64,000 bases of DNA, taken from contig JAXMGX010000007.1 in the NCBI GenBank assembly GCA_046347045.1, positions 169,526 through 233,525 of the forward strand. The letters are read 5' to 3'. The stretch comes from ZC4RG30 sp046347045. GTDB lineage: Bacteria; Pseudomonadota; Gammaproteobacteria; Steroidobacterales; Steroidobacteraceae. Shown one piece after another: positions 35,021 through 45,546 of this stretch (within the stretch, counting starts at the first letter, position 1; each line of letters opens with the position of its first letter). The position numbers and the translations under genes were made by a program. Below the pieces are notes generated by a model. It did no database searches and had not been told where the DNA came from. It saw only the letters and a list, made by a program, of their open reading frames with translations.

Positions 35021-35934
35021 ATATCCAGCGGCTTGCGGCTGCCAGGGCCGGGGCGCCACAGCACCACACGCCAGTCCCTGCCCGCCGTTGCCAGCATCGC
35101 ACCCGTGCCCTGCCAGGCCAGCGCATCCACGCGCTCCTCGTGCGCCTCGAGCTGCAGCGGCTCGCTGCCTTCCGGTCCCTTGCCGCCGAAATCCCACACC
35201 ACCACGCTGCTGGCGCCGGTTGAGGCACTGGCCAGATAGCGACTGCTCGCACTCCACGCGGTGAGCGCCACCTTGCCTTCATAGCCGCTCATGCGCGAAC
35301 GCTTGCGGTTGTTCAGGTAGCGGAAGTTGATGGTGCCGTCGGCCAGACCGCAGGCGGCGATGCGACCATCGGCGCTCACCGACAGCGTCTGCGGAATGCC
35401 CTCGAGCACGAATTGTTCGATGGCCCCGGTATCCACGCGATCCACGAACAGCGCGCCATTGCCTGCGGCGACGAGTTCGTCGCGTCCGCGCCAGGCCAGA
35501 TGCGACAGCGGCACCGGGTGCGCGGCGATGGTCCTCAGCAGCTCGCCAGCAGCGCTGAGTACCAGTACATCCTTGCCGCTGGCCACGGCGAGCTGCTGGC
35601 CATCGGCGCGCCAGCACACGCCGGCCGGCCAGCGCGCCGAGCGATGCAGCACGCGCGCAGGCGACGCATCGGCCATGTTGAACAGGCGCAGCGCGCCATC
35701 CTGACCGGTGGCGGCGAGCAGCATGCCTTTGGGCTGCCACGCCAGTTCGAGCACGCCGGGACTGCCGGCATCCAGCAGTTGCACTGCGCCGTCATCGGCG
35801 GACACTCGATGGATGCGGCCCTCGCCGCCACCCACCGCGAGGGTCCGGCCATCGGGCGAGAACGCCAGCGCCACCGGAAAATCATCGATGCGCGCGGTGG
35901 CGCCACCGCGCAGGCCCGCCGTGTCCCTGCTCAT
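34909..35934 (-). CDS. WD40-repeat-like beta-propeller protein
   Basis: 341 aa, no signal peptide. About seven propeller blades, e.g. VALAFSPDGRTLAVGGGEGRIHRV, LELAWQPKGMLLAATGQDGALRLF, GVCWRADGQQLAVASG, DALAWQGTGAMLATAGRDWRVVLW, TMGWSADGKRLAVAQTSGTVRFF. The ATG overlaps the CobW-family gene stop (ATGA), so translation is coupled. Similar proteins are found next to CobW/COG0523 genes in some proteobacteria, but a role in metal homeostasis is inference. Confidence 0.88.
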   Translation of the reverse strand: MSRDTAGLRGGATARIDDFPVALAFSPDGRTLAVGGGEGRIHRVSADDGAVQLLDAGSPGVLELAWQPKGMLLAATGQDGALRLFNMADASPARVLHRSARWPAGVCWRADGQQLAVASGKDVLVLSAAGELLRTIAAHPVPLSHLAWRGRDELVAAGNGALFVDRVDTGAIEQFVLEGIPQTLSVSADGRIAACGLADGTINFRYLNNRKRSRMSGYEGKVALTAWSASSRYLASASTGASSVVVWDFGGKGPEGSEPLQLEAHEERVDALAWQGTGAMLATAGRDWRVVLWRPGPGSRKPLDIQLLDGPAGTMGWSADGKRLAVAQTSGTVRFFSLSAA

Positions 35935-37349
35935 GCCAGGCAGGCCAGGAATCCGGTGGTGATCTCTTCGCGATCCAGCTTGCGGCCGATGAACACCACC
36001 TGGCTCGCGCGCGCCGCATCGCCCCAGGCGCGCTCCGGACGTCCATCGAACATCATGTGCACACCGTGGAAGATGTAACGGCGCTCATCGCCCTTCAGGT
36101 TGAGCACGCCCTTCATGCGCAGGATGTCCTCGCCACGCGTCTGCAGCAGATGCGACAGCCAGTCGTTCACCTTGCGCGCATCCAGCGGCCGCGACTCCTG
36201 GATGCCGATGGAGCTGATCTCATCGTCATGGTGATGCGAGGCGAAGGCACGCTGCGCGGCCGGCTTCACGGGCATCACCAGGCCGAATTCCGCCGGCGCA
36301 TGCTCGGTGAACAGCGCATAGGCGCCGGGCTTCGCGATGTCGATGCAGTACTGACCGCCCATGCAGCTCATCTCGAGCGCGGCCGGCACATCGGCTGGTG
36401 CGAAGTGCCCGCCGCTTTCCACGTCGCGCGCCGTCTCGGCGAACACGCGCACCGCCGGCTCGATCTGCGCCGCCAGCGCTTCGGAGTTGGCGCCGGACAG
36501 CGGCAGCAGCGCCACCTTCAGTGCCGCATGGTCGTGCCCGCCGTGGCCATGGTCATGATGTCCATGGTCGTGGTGGCCATGCTCCCCATGCGCGTGGTCG
36601 TCGTGGTCATGATGGCCCTCGCCATGCGGCCCGCCCGCCTTCAGGATGTGCCGGCCGGCCGCCAGTTCATAGGCGCCTGCCCACTCGAAGGGATACTGCG
36701 GCTCGAGGAAACTGCTGTCGAAAGCCAGCGCGCGATCGAGGTCGAAAGCGCCCAGGCCCAGCACCACTTCCACCGGCACCGCAGCGTTGACGGCGCGGAA
36801 CACCTTCGCGGTGCCATTGATGCCGCGGATCTGCTGCTCGATGCGCGCCAGATCGGTGTCGCCCACGAGGTCGGTCTTGTTGAGGATCACCACGTCGGCA
36901 AAACCCACCTGCACGGCGGGCTCCTTCAGTTCGCGCAGGTGCTGCTCGAAATGCCGCGCATCCACCAGCGTGACGATGGCATCGACCACGAACTGGTCCT
37001 TCAGCTCATCATCGAGGAAGAAGGTCTGCGCCACCGGGCCTGGATCGGCCATGCCCGTGGTTTCGATCAGAATGTAGTCGAAGCGATCGCGGCGCTTCAG
37101 CAACTGCCCCAGCACGCGGATCAGGTCGCCGCGCACGGTGCAGCAGATGCAGCCATTGCTGGTCTCGAAGATCTCCTCTTCGGCGCCGATGACGAGCTGA
37201 TGGTCCACGCCCACTTCGCCGAACTCGTTTTCGATCACGGCGATGCGCTTGCCGTGGTTCTCGGAAAGGATGCGGTTCAGCAGCGTGGTCTTGCCGGCGC
37301 CCAGGAAGCCGGTGAGTACGGTTACGGGGATGCGGGCGGGTTTGTTCAT
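35931..37349 (-). CDS. CobW/COG0523-family GTPase with His-rich loop
   Basis: 472 aa. Walker A GFLGAGKTT (14-22), GCICC metal motif (67-70), the ENEFGEVGVD and LNKTDLV guanine motifs, a His/Asp-rich loop (about 243-276) with more than 15 His, and the C-terminal CobW_C domain. Such proteins are GTP-dependent metal chaperones, usually zinc. The start is ATG at 37347-37349; an in-frame extension to 37418 exists. The ATG overlaps the stop of the 52-aa ORF. Confidence 0.94.
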   Translation of the reverse strand: MNKPARIPVTVLTGFLGAGKTTLLNRILSENHGKRIAVIENEFGEVGVDHQLVIGAEEEIFETSNGCICCTVRGDLIRVLGQLLKRRDRFDYILIETTGMADPGPVAQTFFLDDELKDQFVVDAIVTLVDARHFEQHLRELKEPAVQVGFADVVILNKTDLVGDTDLARIEQQIRGINGTAKVFRAVNAAVPVEVVLGLGAFDLDRALAFDSSFLEPQYPFEWAGAYELAAGRHILKAGGPHGEGHHDHDDHAHGEHGHHDHGHHDHGHGGHDHAALKVALLPLSGANSEALAAQIEPAVRVFAETARDVESGGHFAPADVPAALEMSCMGGQYCIDIAKPGAYALFTEHAPAEFGLVMPVKPAAQRAFASHHHDDEISSIGIQESRPLDARKVNDWLSHLLQTRGEDILRMKGVLNLKGDERRYIFHGVHMMFDGRPERAWGDAARASQVVFIGRKLDREEITTGFLACLA

Positions 37350-37504
37350 GCTCGGTTCTTCTTCACGAAAATGCGTTGCACCACGGTTAGGGACAAGAGC
37401 CTCAATCCCGCGCGCCATGCCAGCCGCTGCATGCGCGGCACGCGCGGCGGCGGCACCGCAGCGCGGAACTGCGCTTCCAGCGAGGTGTGCCGCGGCGCGT
37501 CCAT
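37346..37504 (-). CDS. 52-aa ORF coupled between methyltransferase and CobW genes
   Basis: Starts on the stop of the methyltransferase (TGATG) and stops on the start of the CobW-family gene (ATGA). Basic protein (many Arg, final KKNRA) with an amphipathic, partly hydrophobic C-terminal half. No family recognised. The double coupling suggests it is translated; it may be a real small protein or mainly a coupling device. Confidence 0.5.
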   Translation of the reverse strand: MDAPRHTSLEAQFRAAVPPPRVPRMQRLAWRAGLRLLSLTVVQRIFVKKNRA

Positions 37505-38091
37505 CAGCCTGCGGTATCCATTTCCCACACCGTCACGGGGCAATCATGGCGCAGCCAGAAGCCGGCACCCAGATGACGGAAGTTCTTCTTCAGTTCGCGC
37601 CGGTACCAGGCGCCGCCACGCAGGCTCACGGCCGGGTCGGTGCGCGTCTGGTCGCAGTTCTCTTCCCAGTCCTCGCGCGTCAGCACGCCGAAATACAGCA
37701 AGCCCCGGCACACCCGCGCCAGATTCGCCAGCGCGCGCTGCGTTTCCGCGGCATCCAGGTACTGCAGCACGTCGTAGCAGATCACGAGGTCGAACACGGC
37801 CCGGCGCCGGAAATCCTGGATACCGCTGTGTATCCAGCCGTACCGGTTGCAGAGGTATTCGCTGACTTCGAGCCCGGTATAGGTTGCCCTGGGCAGCGCC
37901 TTCTTCAGCGGCGCCCGCAGCAGGCCCACGCCGCAACCGGCGTCGAGAATGCTGCGCACCGGCAGGCCCAGGTGGTCGGCCATCGAGGCGATCAGGCGCC
38001 CGCGCGCGTTCATCTCGGCGCGATTGGTCACGGCCGTGCGCGGATTGACGTAAAAACGCTGGTAATAAGCCCGGTCGAACTGTTCGCTCAT
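37504..38091 (-). CDS. SAM-dependent methyltransferase
   Basis: 195 aa class I methyltransferase. Motif I ILDAGCGVGLL, then YTGLEVSEYLC, motif IV VFDLVICYDVLQYL. ATG at 38089-38091 begins MSEQFDRAYYQRFY. It diverges from rimO with 16 bases between start codons, so the promoters overlap the coding regions. Substrate unknown. Confidence 0.9.
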   Translation of the reverse strand: MSEQFDRAYYQRFYVNPRTAVTNRAEMNARGRLIASMADHLGLPVRSILDAGCGVGLLRAPLKKALPRATYTGLEVSEYLCNRYGWIHSGIQDFRRRAVFDLVICYDVLQYLDAAETQRALANLARVCRGLLYFGVLTREDWEENCDQTRTDPAVSLRGGAWYRRELKKNFRHLGAGFWLRHDCPVTVWEMDTAG

Positions 38092-38095
38092 TCGA

Positions 38096-38101
38096 TAAAA
38101 T
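38096..38101 (+). promoter_or_regulatory. -10 element of a possibly leaderless rimO mRNA
   Basis: TAAAAT (5/6 match) ends six bases before the rimO ATG at 38108. No Shine-Dalgarno sequence and no obvious -35. Confidence 0.4.
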
Positions 38102-38107
38102 GGACGG

Positions 38108-39424
38108 ATGCCCGCCAACTCTCCTCGCGTCGGTTTCGTCAGCCTCGGCTGCCCCAAGGCCCTGGTCGATTCGGAGCGCATCCTGACGCAGTTGCGCATC
38201 CGTGGCTACGAGATCTCGCCCAGCTACGATGCCGCCGATCTCGTCGTGGTCAACACCTGCGGTTTCATCGACAGCGCCATCGACGAATCGCTGGAAGCCA
38301 TCGGCGAGGCGCTGGATGCCAACGGCAAGGTGGTGGTCACCGGCTGCCTGGGCGCGAACCCCTCGCGCATCCTCGACAAACATCCCAAGGTGCTGGCCGT
38401 CACCGGCCCGCATGCCACCGAGCAGGTGCTCGAGGCGGTGCACAAGCACCTGCCGCGCCCGCACGATCCCTTCACCGATCTGGTACCGGCGCAGGGCATC
38501 CGCCTCACGCCACGCCATTATGCCTATCTGAAGATTTCCGAGGGCTGCAACAACACCTGCAGCTTCTGCATCATCCCTTCGCTGCGCGGCCGGCTGGCCT
38601 CGCGTCCCATCGACCAGGTGCTGGCCGAGGCCGAGCGTCTGGTGGCTGCCGGCGTCAAGGAACTGCTGGTCATCTCGCAGGACACCAGCGCCTATGGCGT
38701 GGACCTGCGCTATGCGCCCGCCAGTTTCGGGGGTCGCGAATACGCCACGCGCTTCCTCGATCTGGCCAGGGGTCTCGGCGAGTTCGGCGCCTGGGTACGG
38801 CTGCATTACGTGTATCCCTATCCGCATGTCGATGCAGTGCTGCCGCTGATGGCCGAGGGCAAGGTGCTGCCCTATCTCGACATCCCCTTCCAGCACGGCA
38901 GCCCGTCGGTGCTGAAGCGCATGAAGCGCCCCGCGCACGCCGAGAACACGCTCGACCGCATCCATGCCTGGCGGCGCGCGGTGCCCGACCTCACGCTGCG
39001 CAGCAGCTTCATCGTCGGCTTTCCCGGGGAAACCGAGGCCGAATTCGAGGAACTGCTGCAATGGCTCGACTCCGCGCAACTCGATCGCGTCGGCTGCTTC
39101 AAGTATTCCCCCGTTGAAGGCGCAACAGCCAATGCTCTTGCCGGCGCAGTGGCGCCCGAAGTCATGGAAGAACGGCACGCACGCTTCATGGAAAGGGCCG
39201 CGGCAATTTCCGAACGACGCATGGCCGCGAAGGTGGGACGCGAGATCGACGTGCTCGTCGATCACGTCGATGGGTCGAAAGCCGTGGCGCGCTCGGCCGG
39301 CGATGCGCCGGAGATCGACGGTGTCGTGAATGTGAAAAAGGCGAAGGCACTGCGCGCGGGGGAATTCGCGCGCGTGCGCATCACGGCGGCGGGCACGTAC
39401 GATCTGGCCGGCGAGCCCGTCTGA
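38108..39424 (+). CDS. rimO: Ribosomal protein S12 methylthiotransferase RimO
   Basis: 438 aa radical-SAM enzyme that methylthiolates Asp88 of ribosomal protein S12. N-terminal UPF0004 domain (FVSLGCPKALVDSERIL with its three Cys across the domain), the SAM-binding cluster motif CNNTCSFC with SLRGRLASRP, and a C-terminal TRAM domain. Ends six bases from the convergent hydrolase gene. Confidence 0.97.
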   Translation: MPANSPRVGFVSLGCPKALVDSERILTQLRIRGYEISPSYDAADLVVVNTCGFIDSAIDESLEAIGEALDANGKVVVTGCLGANPSRILDKHPKVLAVTGPHATEQVLEAVHKHLPRPHDPFTDLVPAQGIRLTPRHYAYLKISEGCNNTCSFCIIPSLRGRLASRPIDQVLAEAERLVAAGVKELLVISQDTSAYGVDLRYAPASFGGREYATRFLDLARGLGEFGAWVRLHYVYPYPHVDAVLPLMAEGKVLPYLDIPFQHGSPSVLKRMKRPAHAENTLDRIHAWRRAVPDLTLRSSFIVGFPGETEAEFEELLQWLDSAQLDRVGCFKYSPVEGATANALAGAVAPEVMEERHARFMERAAAISERRMAAKVGREIDVLVDHVDGSKAVARSAGDAPEIDGVVNVKKAKALRAGEFARVRITAAGTYDLAGEPV

Positions 39425-39430
39425 TCGTCC

Positions 39431-40684
39431 TCAGTCGGCGAGCGCCTGCATCACGGCCGTCTCGAATTCCTCGGTGCGCGACTGCCCCGGCGTCTGCAGC
39501 ATCATGACAGCCACCAGCTTCTTCGCCGGATCGACCCAGAAGTGCGTGCCGTACGCGCCACTCCACCCGAAGCTTCCCGTCGCGATCAAGGTGCGACGCG
39601 CCGCGCGGTCGCTCACATGCCGCACGCCCAGGCCATAGCCCTCGCCGGGCCGGCGACCAGGAAGTGAATCCGGAATGATCTGCGAACCCATCAACGCCAC
39701 CGTGGCCGGGCTCAGTATGCGCACGCCATTCAGTTCGCCGCCATTGGCCAGCATCATGGCGAAGCGCGCATAGGATTCGGCGCTGCTCATCAGTCCGCCG
39801 CCGCCGGAGAAATACACCGGGCTCGACATGGAATCCGGGTTCGGGTTCGGTCGCAGTTTTCCATCGACGAGCTGGTAGTTGGTGACCAGCCGCGCGCGTT
39901 GCGCGTCGCTGGGCCAGAAGAAGGTGTCGTTCATGCCCAGCGGGCCGAAAATCCGCGCACGTGCGAAGTCATTGAAGTTCTGGCCGGACACGATCTCGAC
40001 GATGCGGTTCACCACGTCCAGGCCCGCCACCGCGCTGTAGGCCCAGCGCGTTCCGGGCTGGAATTCCAGCACAGTGTCGGCGCCGAGGTTGTCGACCCAC
40101 TTCAGGCCGATTTCATGCCTGCGCGCGAAGGCTGCCTGGCCACCGGCATTGCTGCTCGCGCCGCTCATCAGTCCCGAAGTGTGCGTGAGCAGATCGAGCA
40201 CGGTGATCTCGCGCTCCGCGGGCATCGTGTAGTAGCCGGGCGCAGCGCCGGGTGCGGGCGGTGCGCCCGTGACGCGCGGCAGCGGCACCGCCACCTTCAT
40301 GTTCCGATAGGAAGGCAGGTACTTCGACACCGGGTCGTCCAGCCGCACCTTGCCCTCTTCCAGCATCATCAGCAGCGCCACGGCCGCCACCGGCTTGGAC
40401 ATCGAGGCGATGCGGAAGATCGAATCCTTCTGCATGGGCCGCCTGGATTCCACGTCCATCACGCCCTGCGCCTTCAGGTGCACGATCTTGCCGTTGCGCG
40501 CCACCAGCGTGACGCCGCCGGAGACTTCGCCCGCCGCGATCTTGCGGTCGATGAACTGGTCGATGCGCTGCAGGCGTTCGGCCGAGAAGCCCGCCTGTGC
40601 AGGCGCTACGTTCTGCGCCAAAGCCGACGAGACGAAGAACAACGCGGCAAGCGCGGGGCCGCCGAAGCGTAACTTGCGGTTCAT
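39431..40684 (-). CDS. Exported serine beta-lactamase-fold hydrolase (class C/EstB-like)
   Basis: 417 aa with signal peptide (cleavage near ALAQ). SxxK motif at S94-K97 (SMSK), the Tyr motif in RWAYSAVAG, and LLTHTSGL typical of the EstB/beta-lactamase-like group. It may be an esterase or a peptidase of D-amino acid peptides; resistance to beta-lactams should not be assumed. ATG 40684 chosen because the signal peptide begins there. Confidence 0.92.
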   Translation of the reverse strand: MNRKLRFGGPALAALFFVSSALAQNVAPAQAGFSAERLQRIDQFIDRKIAAGEVSGGVTLVARNGKIVHLKAQGVMDVESRRPMQKDSIFRIASMSKPVAAVALLMMLEEGKVRLDDPVSKYLPSYRNMKVAVPLPRVTGAPPAPGAAPGYYTMPAEREITVLDLLTHTSGLMSGASSNAGGQAAFARRHEIGLKWVDNLGADTVLEFQPGTRWAYSAVAGLDVVNRIVEIVSGQNFNDFARARIFGPLGMNDTFFWPSDAQRARLVTNYQLVDGKLRPNPNPDSMSSPVYFSGGGGLMSSAESYARFAMMLANGGELNGVRILSPATVALMGSQIIPDSLPGRRPGEGYGLGVRHVSDRAARRTLIATGSFGWSGAYGTHFWVDPAKKLVAVMMLQTPGQSRTEEFETAVMQALAD

Positions 40685-40725
40685 GATTCCCCCTGGGCGG
40701 CGGATGGCCGCCTTTTCCCCGCAGC

Positions 40726-41529
40726 CTACCGCAGCGAGTCGAGGCACGCAGCCAGGTCGGGCAATCCGCTGGTGTCGATGCCGAACACTTCGCGCAGCGA
40801 ATGCAGCACGGCGGCGGTATCCGGCAGGGTCTCGCGCCGCGTGCCGCCACCCAGCGCATGGAAGGCCAGATCGAACCCCCCGAGCACATGCCGGCCTTCA
40901 GGCGTCACGCGCGACACGCGCAGCCCCTGCGTGAAATGCGATGCCGGGTCGTGCACGAGCTGGAAATTGGCTGCCTCGAAATCGATGGGCTGCTGCGGAT
41001 GCAGGTCGAAGCGGAACATGGGGCGCCACTCGCCGGCCAGCTGCGATTCCATCAGGAACTCATCGCCCAGGCGGCGCAGCCTGAAGGGTTCGTGGGGCGT
41101 GGACTGTGCTTCCTCGCTGTGCAGGTCGAGCACGCCGGTCAGCGTCTGCCCGCCGAAGCCCGCGTCGACGATGTAGTCGCGCCCCTCGATGCGCACCTTC
41201 AGCAGGCGATGCGTGCGAGCTGCGAGGGCGTCCGCCGCGCGCCCCCATACCACGCGCCCCGCCAGGTCCACCGCCTCGAAGCCCAGCGCGCGCAGCGCTT
41301 CGCCCAGCAGCAGGTTCTGCTCGAAGCACCAGCCGCCGCGGCGCTGCAACAGCAGCTTGCGCTGTACATCGTCCGGATCGAGGCTCACCCGCCGGCCGGT
41401 CAGTGCATCCAGGTTCTCGAAGGGAATGGAAAGCGTGTGCCCCAGCACCACTGCGCGCAGCGTCGCGAGATCCGCGCGCGGCGTGCCGGCAAAGCCGATG
41501 TGCTGCAGGTAGCCGGTCAATTCCTTCAC
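40726..41529 (-). CDS. nat: Arylamine N-acetyltransferase
   Basis: 267 aa. Catalytic triad C68 (RGGWCFEQN), H107 (THRLLK), D122 (VDAGFGG), numbering nearly identical to the Salmonella enzyme. IPFENLD near residue 35 is typical. Acetyl-CoA-dependent acetylation of arylamines and hydrazines. GTG at 41529 is chosen because the family begins there; the frame extends upstream into glmS. 16 bases separate it from the glmS stop. Confidence 0.94.
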   Translation of the reverse strand: MKELTGYLQHIGFAGTPRADLATLRAVVLGHTLSIPFENLDALTGRRVSLDPDDVQRKLLLQRRGGWCFEQNLLLGEALRALGFEAVDLAGRVVWGRAADALAARTHRLLKVRIEGRDYIVDAGFGGQTLTGVLDLHSEEAQSTPHEPFRLRRLGDEFLMESQLAGEWRPMFRFDLHPQQPIDFEAANFQLVHDPASHFTQGLRVSRVTPEGRHVLGGFDLAFHALGGGTRRETLPDTAAVLHSLREVFGIDTSGLPDLAACLDSLR

Positions 41530-41545
41530 TGGCCGGCGTCGCGCA

Positions 41546-43381
<1,836 letters not shown>

Positions 43382-43491
43382 GAAATATCGCTTCCGGCGG
43401 GAAGACCGCCGCCACTGTTCCTGGGTTGTCTATTGTGCCCCAATCAGGGCCCCGGGGCCCCTGTCGGGCTTTGGCTACCGTGAAGTGAATC

Positions 43492-44934
43492 TCACCGCGG
43501 CTTCTTGACCGGGCGCTGCCAGCCTTCGAGTGTGAACTGCCTGCTCCGGGCGAGCGTCAGCTTGCCGGCCGGCGCATCCTTGGTGATGGTCGAGCCGGCG
43601 CCGATGGTGGCACCCGCCTGCACGGTGACCGGCGCAACCAGCATCGCGCCGGAGCCGATGAACGCACCATCCTCGATCACCGTGCGCGACTTGTTCACGC
43701 CATCGTAGTTGCAGCAGATGGTGCCGGCACCCACGTTCACCTTTTCGCCGATGTCGGCATCGCCCAGGTAAGTGAGGTGGTTGGCCTTCGAACCCTTGCC
43801 CACCACGCTGTTCTTCACCTCGACGAAGTTGCCGATGTGCACATGGTCTTCAAGCCGCGCATTGGGCCGCAGCCGCGCGAACGGACCCACGCTGCAATGG
43901 CTGCCGATGGAGGATTTCTCCAGCACGCAGTTCGGATGGATGACGGTGTCGGCGCCCACCTTCATGTCGCGCAGCACGCAGTTCGGCCCCACGCGTACGC
44001 GATCGCCCAGTTCCACATGACCCTCGAACAGCACGTTCGCATCGATGAACACGTCGCGGCCCAGCGTGAGCCGGCCGCGCTGATCGAACCGCGCAGGATC
44101 GGCCAGCGTTGCGCCGGCGCGCATCGCATCCGCGGCAAGCTGCGCGCGCAACGCGGCCTCGAGCTGCGCGAGCTGCAGCTTGTCGTTCACACCCATCACC
44201 TCGAATTCGCTGCCGGCCACCAGCGGCGCCACGCGCATCTTCTGCTTCACGGCCATCGCGATGACATCGGTGAGGTAGTACTCGCCCTGCGCATTGTCGC
44301 TGCGCAGCGCGGCCAGCCATTGCTTCAGCGGCTTCGCCGGCAGCACCATCACGCCGGTGTTGGCCTCGCGCACGCGGCGCTGCGCGGCGGTGGCATCCTT
44401 CTGTTCCACGATGGAGCGCACGCGGCCGCGCGCATCGCGCAGCACGCGGCCGTAGCCGGTGGGATCGGCGAGGTTCACCGTCAGCAGCGAAAGCTGCCCA
44501 GCCGCCAGCGCCACGAGTTCGCGCAGCGTATCGGCGCGCAGCAGCGGCACGTCGCCATACAGCACCAGCACCTGGTGCGTGTCGGGAATGCCGGGCATGG
44601 CCTGCAGCAGCGCATGACCGGTGCCGCGCTGTTCGGCCTGCAGCGACCAGTGGATGGCGGGGTCGGTGCAGGTGGCGCGCACCGCATCGCCACCGTGGCC
44701 GTACACCACGTGCAACGCGGCGGGCGCGAGCTGCGATGCCGTGTCGAGCACATGCTGCAGCAACGGCTTGCCGGCCAGCGGCTGCAGCACCTTCGGCAGG
44801 CTCGAATTCATCCGCTTGCCCTGGCCCGCGGCCAGGATCACCACCGACACCGGTGCAGCAGCCACCGCGGACGTGCGCGCGCGGTGCGCTGCGGATTGCA
44901 CTTGTTTCACAGGCTTCCTGGCAGGTTTCTTCAT
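43492..44934 (-). CDS. glmU: Bifunctional GlmU uridylyltransferase/acetyltransferase
   Basis: 480 aa. The nucleotidyltransferase motif LAAGQGKRMNSSLPKVL starts only at about residue 36; the first ~30 residues are an Ala/Lys/Arg-rich extension not found in E. coli GlmU. GYGRVLRD, EANTGVM and the left-handed beta-helix (IGSHCSVGPFARLRP..., NFVEVKNSVVGKGSKANHLTYLGDADIG, NYDGVNK) are all present. Produces UDP-GlcNAc from GlcN-1-P. ATG 44934 used; a TTG start three codons earlier is possible. Confidence 0.97.
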   Translation of the reverse strand: MKKPARKPVKQVQSAAHRARTSAVAAAPVSVVILAAGQGKRMNSSLPKVLQPLAGKPLLQHVLDTASQLAPAALHVVYGHGGDAVRATCTDPAIHWSLQAEQRGTGHALLQAMPGIPDTHQVLVLYGDVPLLRADTLRELVALAAGQLSLLTVNLADPTGYGRVLRDARGRVRSIVEQKDATAAQRRVREANTGVMVLPAKPLKQWLAALRSDNAQGEYYLTDVIAMAVKQKMRVAPLVAGSEFEVMGVNDKLQLAQLEAALRAQLAADAMRAGATLADPARFDQRGRLTLGRDVFIDANVLFEGHVELGDRVRVGPNCVLRDMKVGADTVIHPNCVLEKSSIGSHCSVGPFARLRPNARLEDHVHIGNFVEVKNSVVGKGSKANHLTYLGDADIGEKVNVGAGTICCNYDGVNKSRTVIEDGAFIGSGAMLVAPVTVQAGATIGAGSTITKDAPAGKLTLARSRQFTLEGWQRPVKKPR

Positions 44935-44987
44935 GGGCCGCAACCTATCACGCCGGCCTTGGACCGGCCTGTCGAATCCCGCAAACT

Positions 44988-45530
44988 TTACAATTCCAGG
45001 CCGAGGATGAAGTCGAAGTAATCATTCGCGCCAACGCGGAACTGGCGCGTACCCACGCGCGCGAATCCCAGCCGCTGGTAGAAACCGAGTGCGGCCTCGT
45101 TGCGCGAATACACGCCGAGCAGCATGCGCCGCGCGGACACCGCGCGGCCGTGCGCCATCACCTCGTCCATCAACCGGCGACCCAGGCCGCCGCGATGAAA
45201 CCGGTGCAGCAGATAGATGCGGCGGATCTCCAGATCACCGGGGCCGATGCCGGGCAGCGGCAGATCCGGCGGGGTGACCACCGCGTAACCCACCGGTGCG
45301 CGGCCGGGCAGATGCTCTGCCAGCCAGCAGCGGCAGGCGGGATCGGCAAGCCAGCGCTCGTACACCGCTGCGGCGTGCTGGCGTGCCACGTGCCCGATGA
45401 TGTCGGTCACCGGCAGCAGATGCGCGTAGCTTTCAAGAAAAGTGGCGCCGCCCAGCAGCGACAGCGCCGATTCGTCGCCGGTGCGCGCGGCGCGCACGCT
45501 GATCTCGCCCGATTCCATCGCAATGCTCAT
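44988..45530 (-). CDS. GNAT-family N-acetyltransferase
   Basis: 180 aa. GNAT core with the acetyl-CoA loop HRGGLGRRLMDEV and the terminal ..GVYSRNEAALGFYQRLGFARVGTRQFRVG typical of the family; resembles diamine/spermidine-type or ribosomal-protein acetyltransferases. The substrate cannot be told. Ends 53 bases from glmU. Confidence 0.9.
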   Translation of the reverse strand: MSIAMESGEISVRAARTGDESALSLLGGATFLESYAHLLPVTDIIGHVARQHAAAVYERWLADPACRCWLAEHLPGRAPVGYAVVTPPDLPLPGIGPGDLEIRRIYLLHRFHRGGLGRRLMDEVMAHGRAVSARRMLLGVYSRNEAALGFYQRLGFARVGTRQFRVGANDYFDFILGLEL

Positions 45531-45546
45531 TACGTCGCGCTGTCCG

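Noticed and set aside
39431..40684. Beta-lactam resistance gene
   Set aside because: Only the SxxK/Tyr core of the broad serine-hydrolase family is seen; EstB-like esterases share it.
43440..43470. GC palindrome after glmU as an intrinsic terminator
   Set aside because: No T-run on the minus strand and the genes are probably co-transcribed; not listed.
43382..43491. glmS ribozyme or riboswitch in the glmU-glmS gap
   Set aside because: The gap is 110 bases with only a GC palindrome; no ribozyme-like core, and the ribozyme is typical of Gram-positives.
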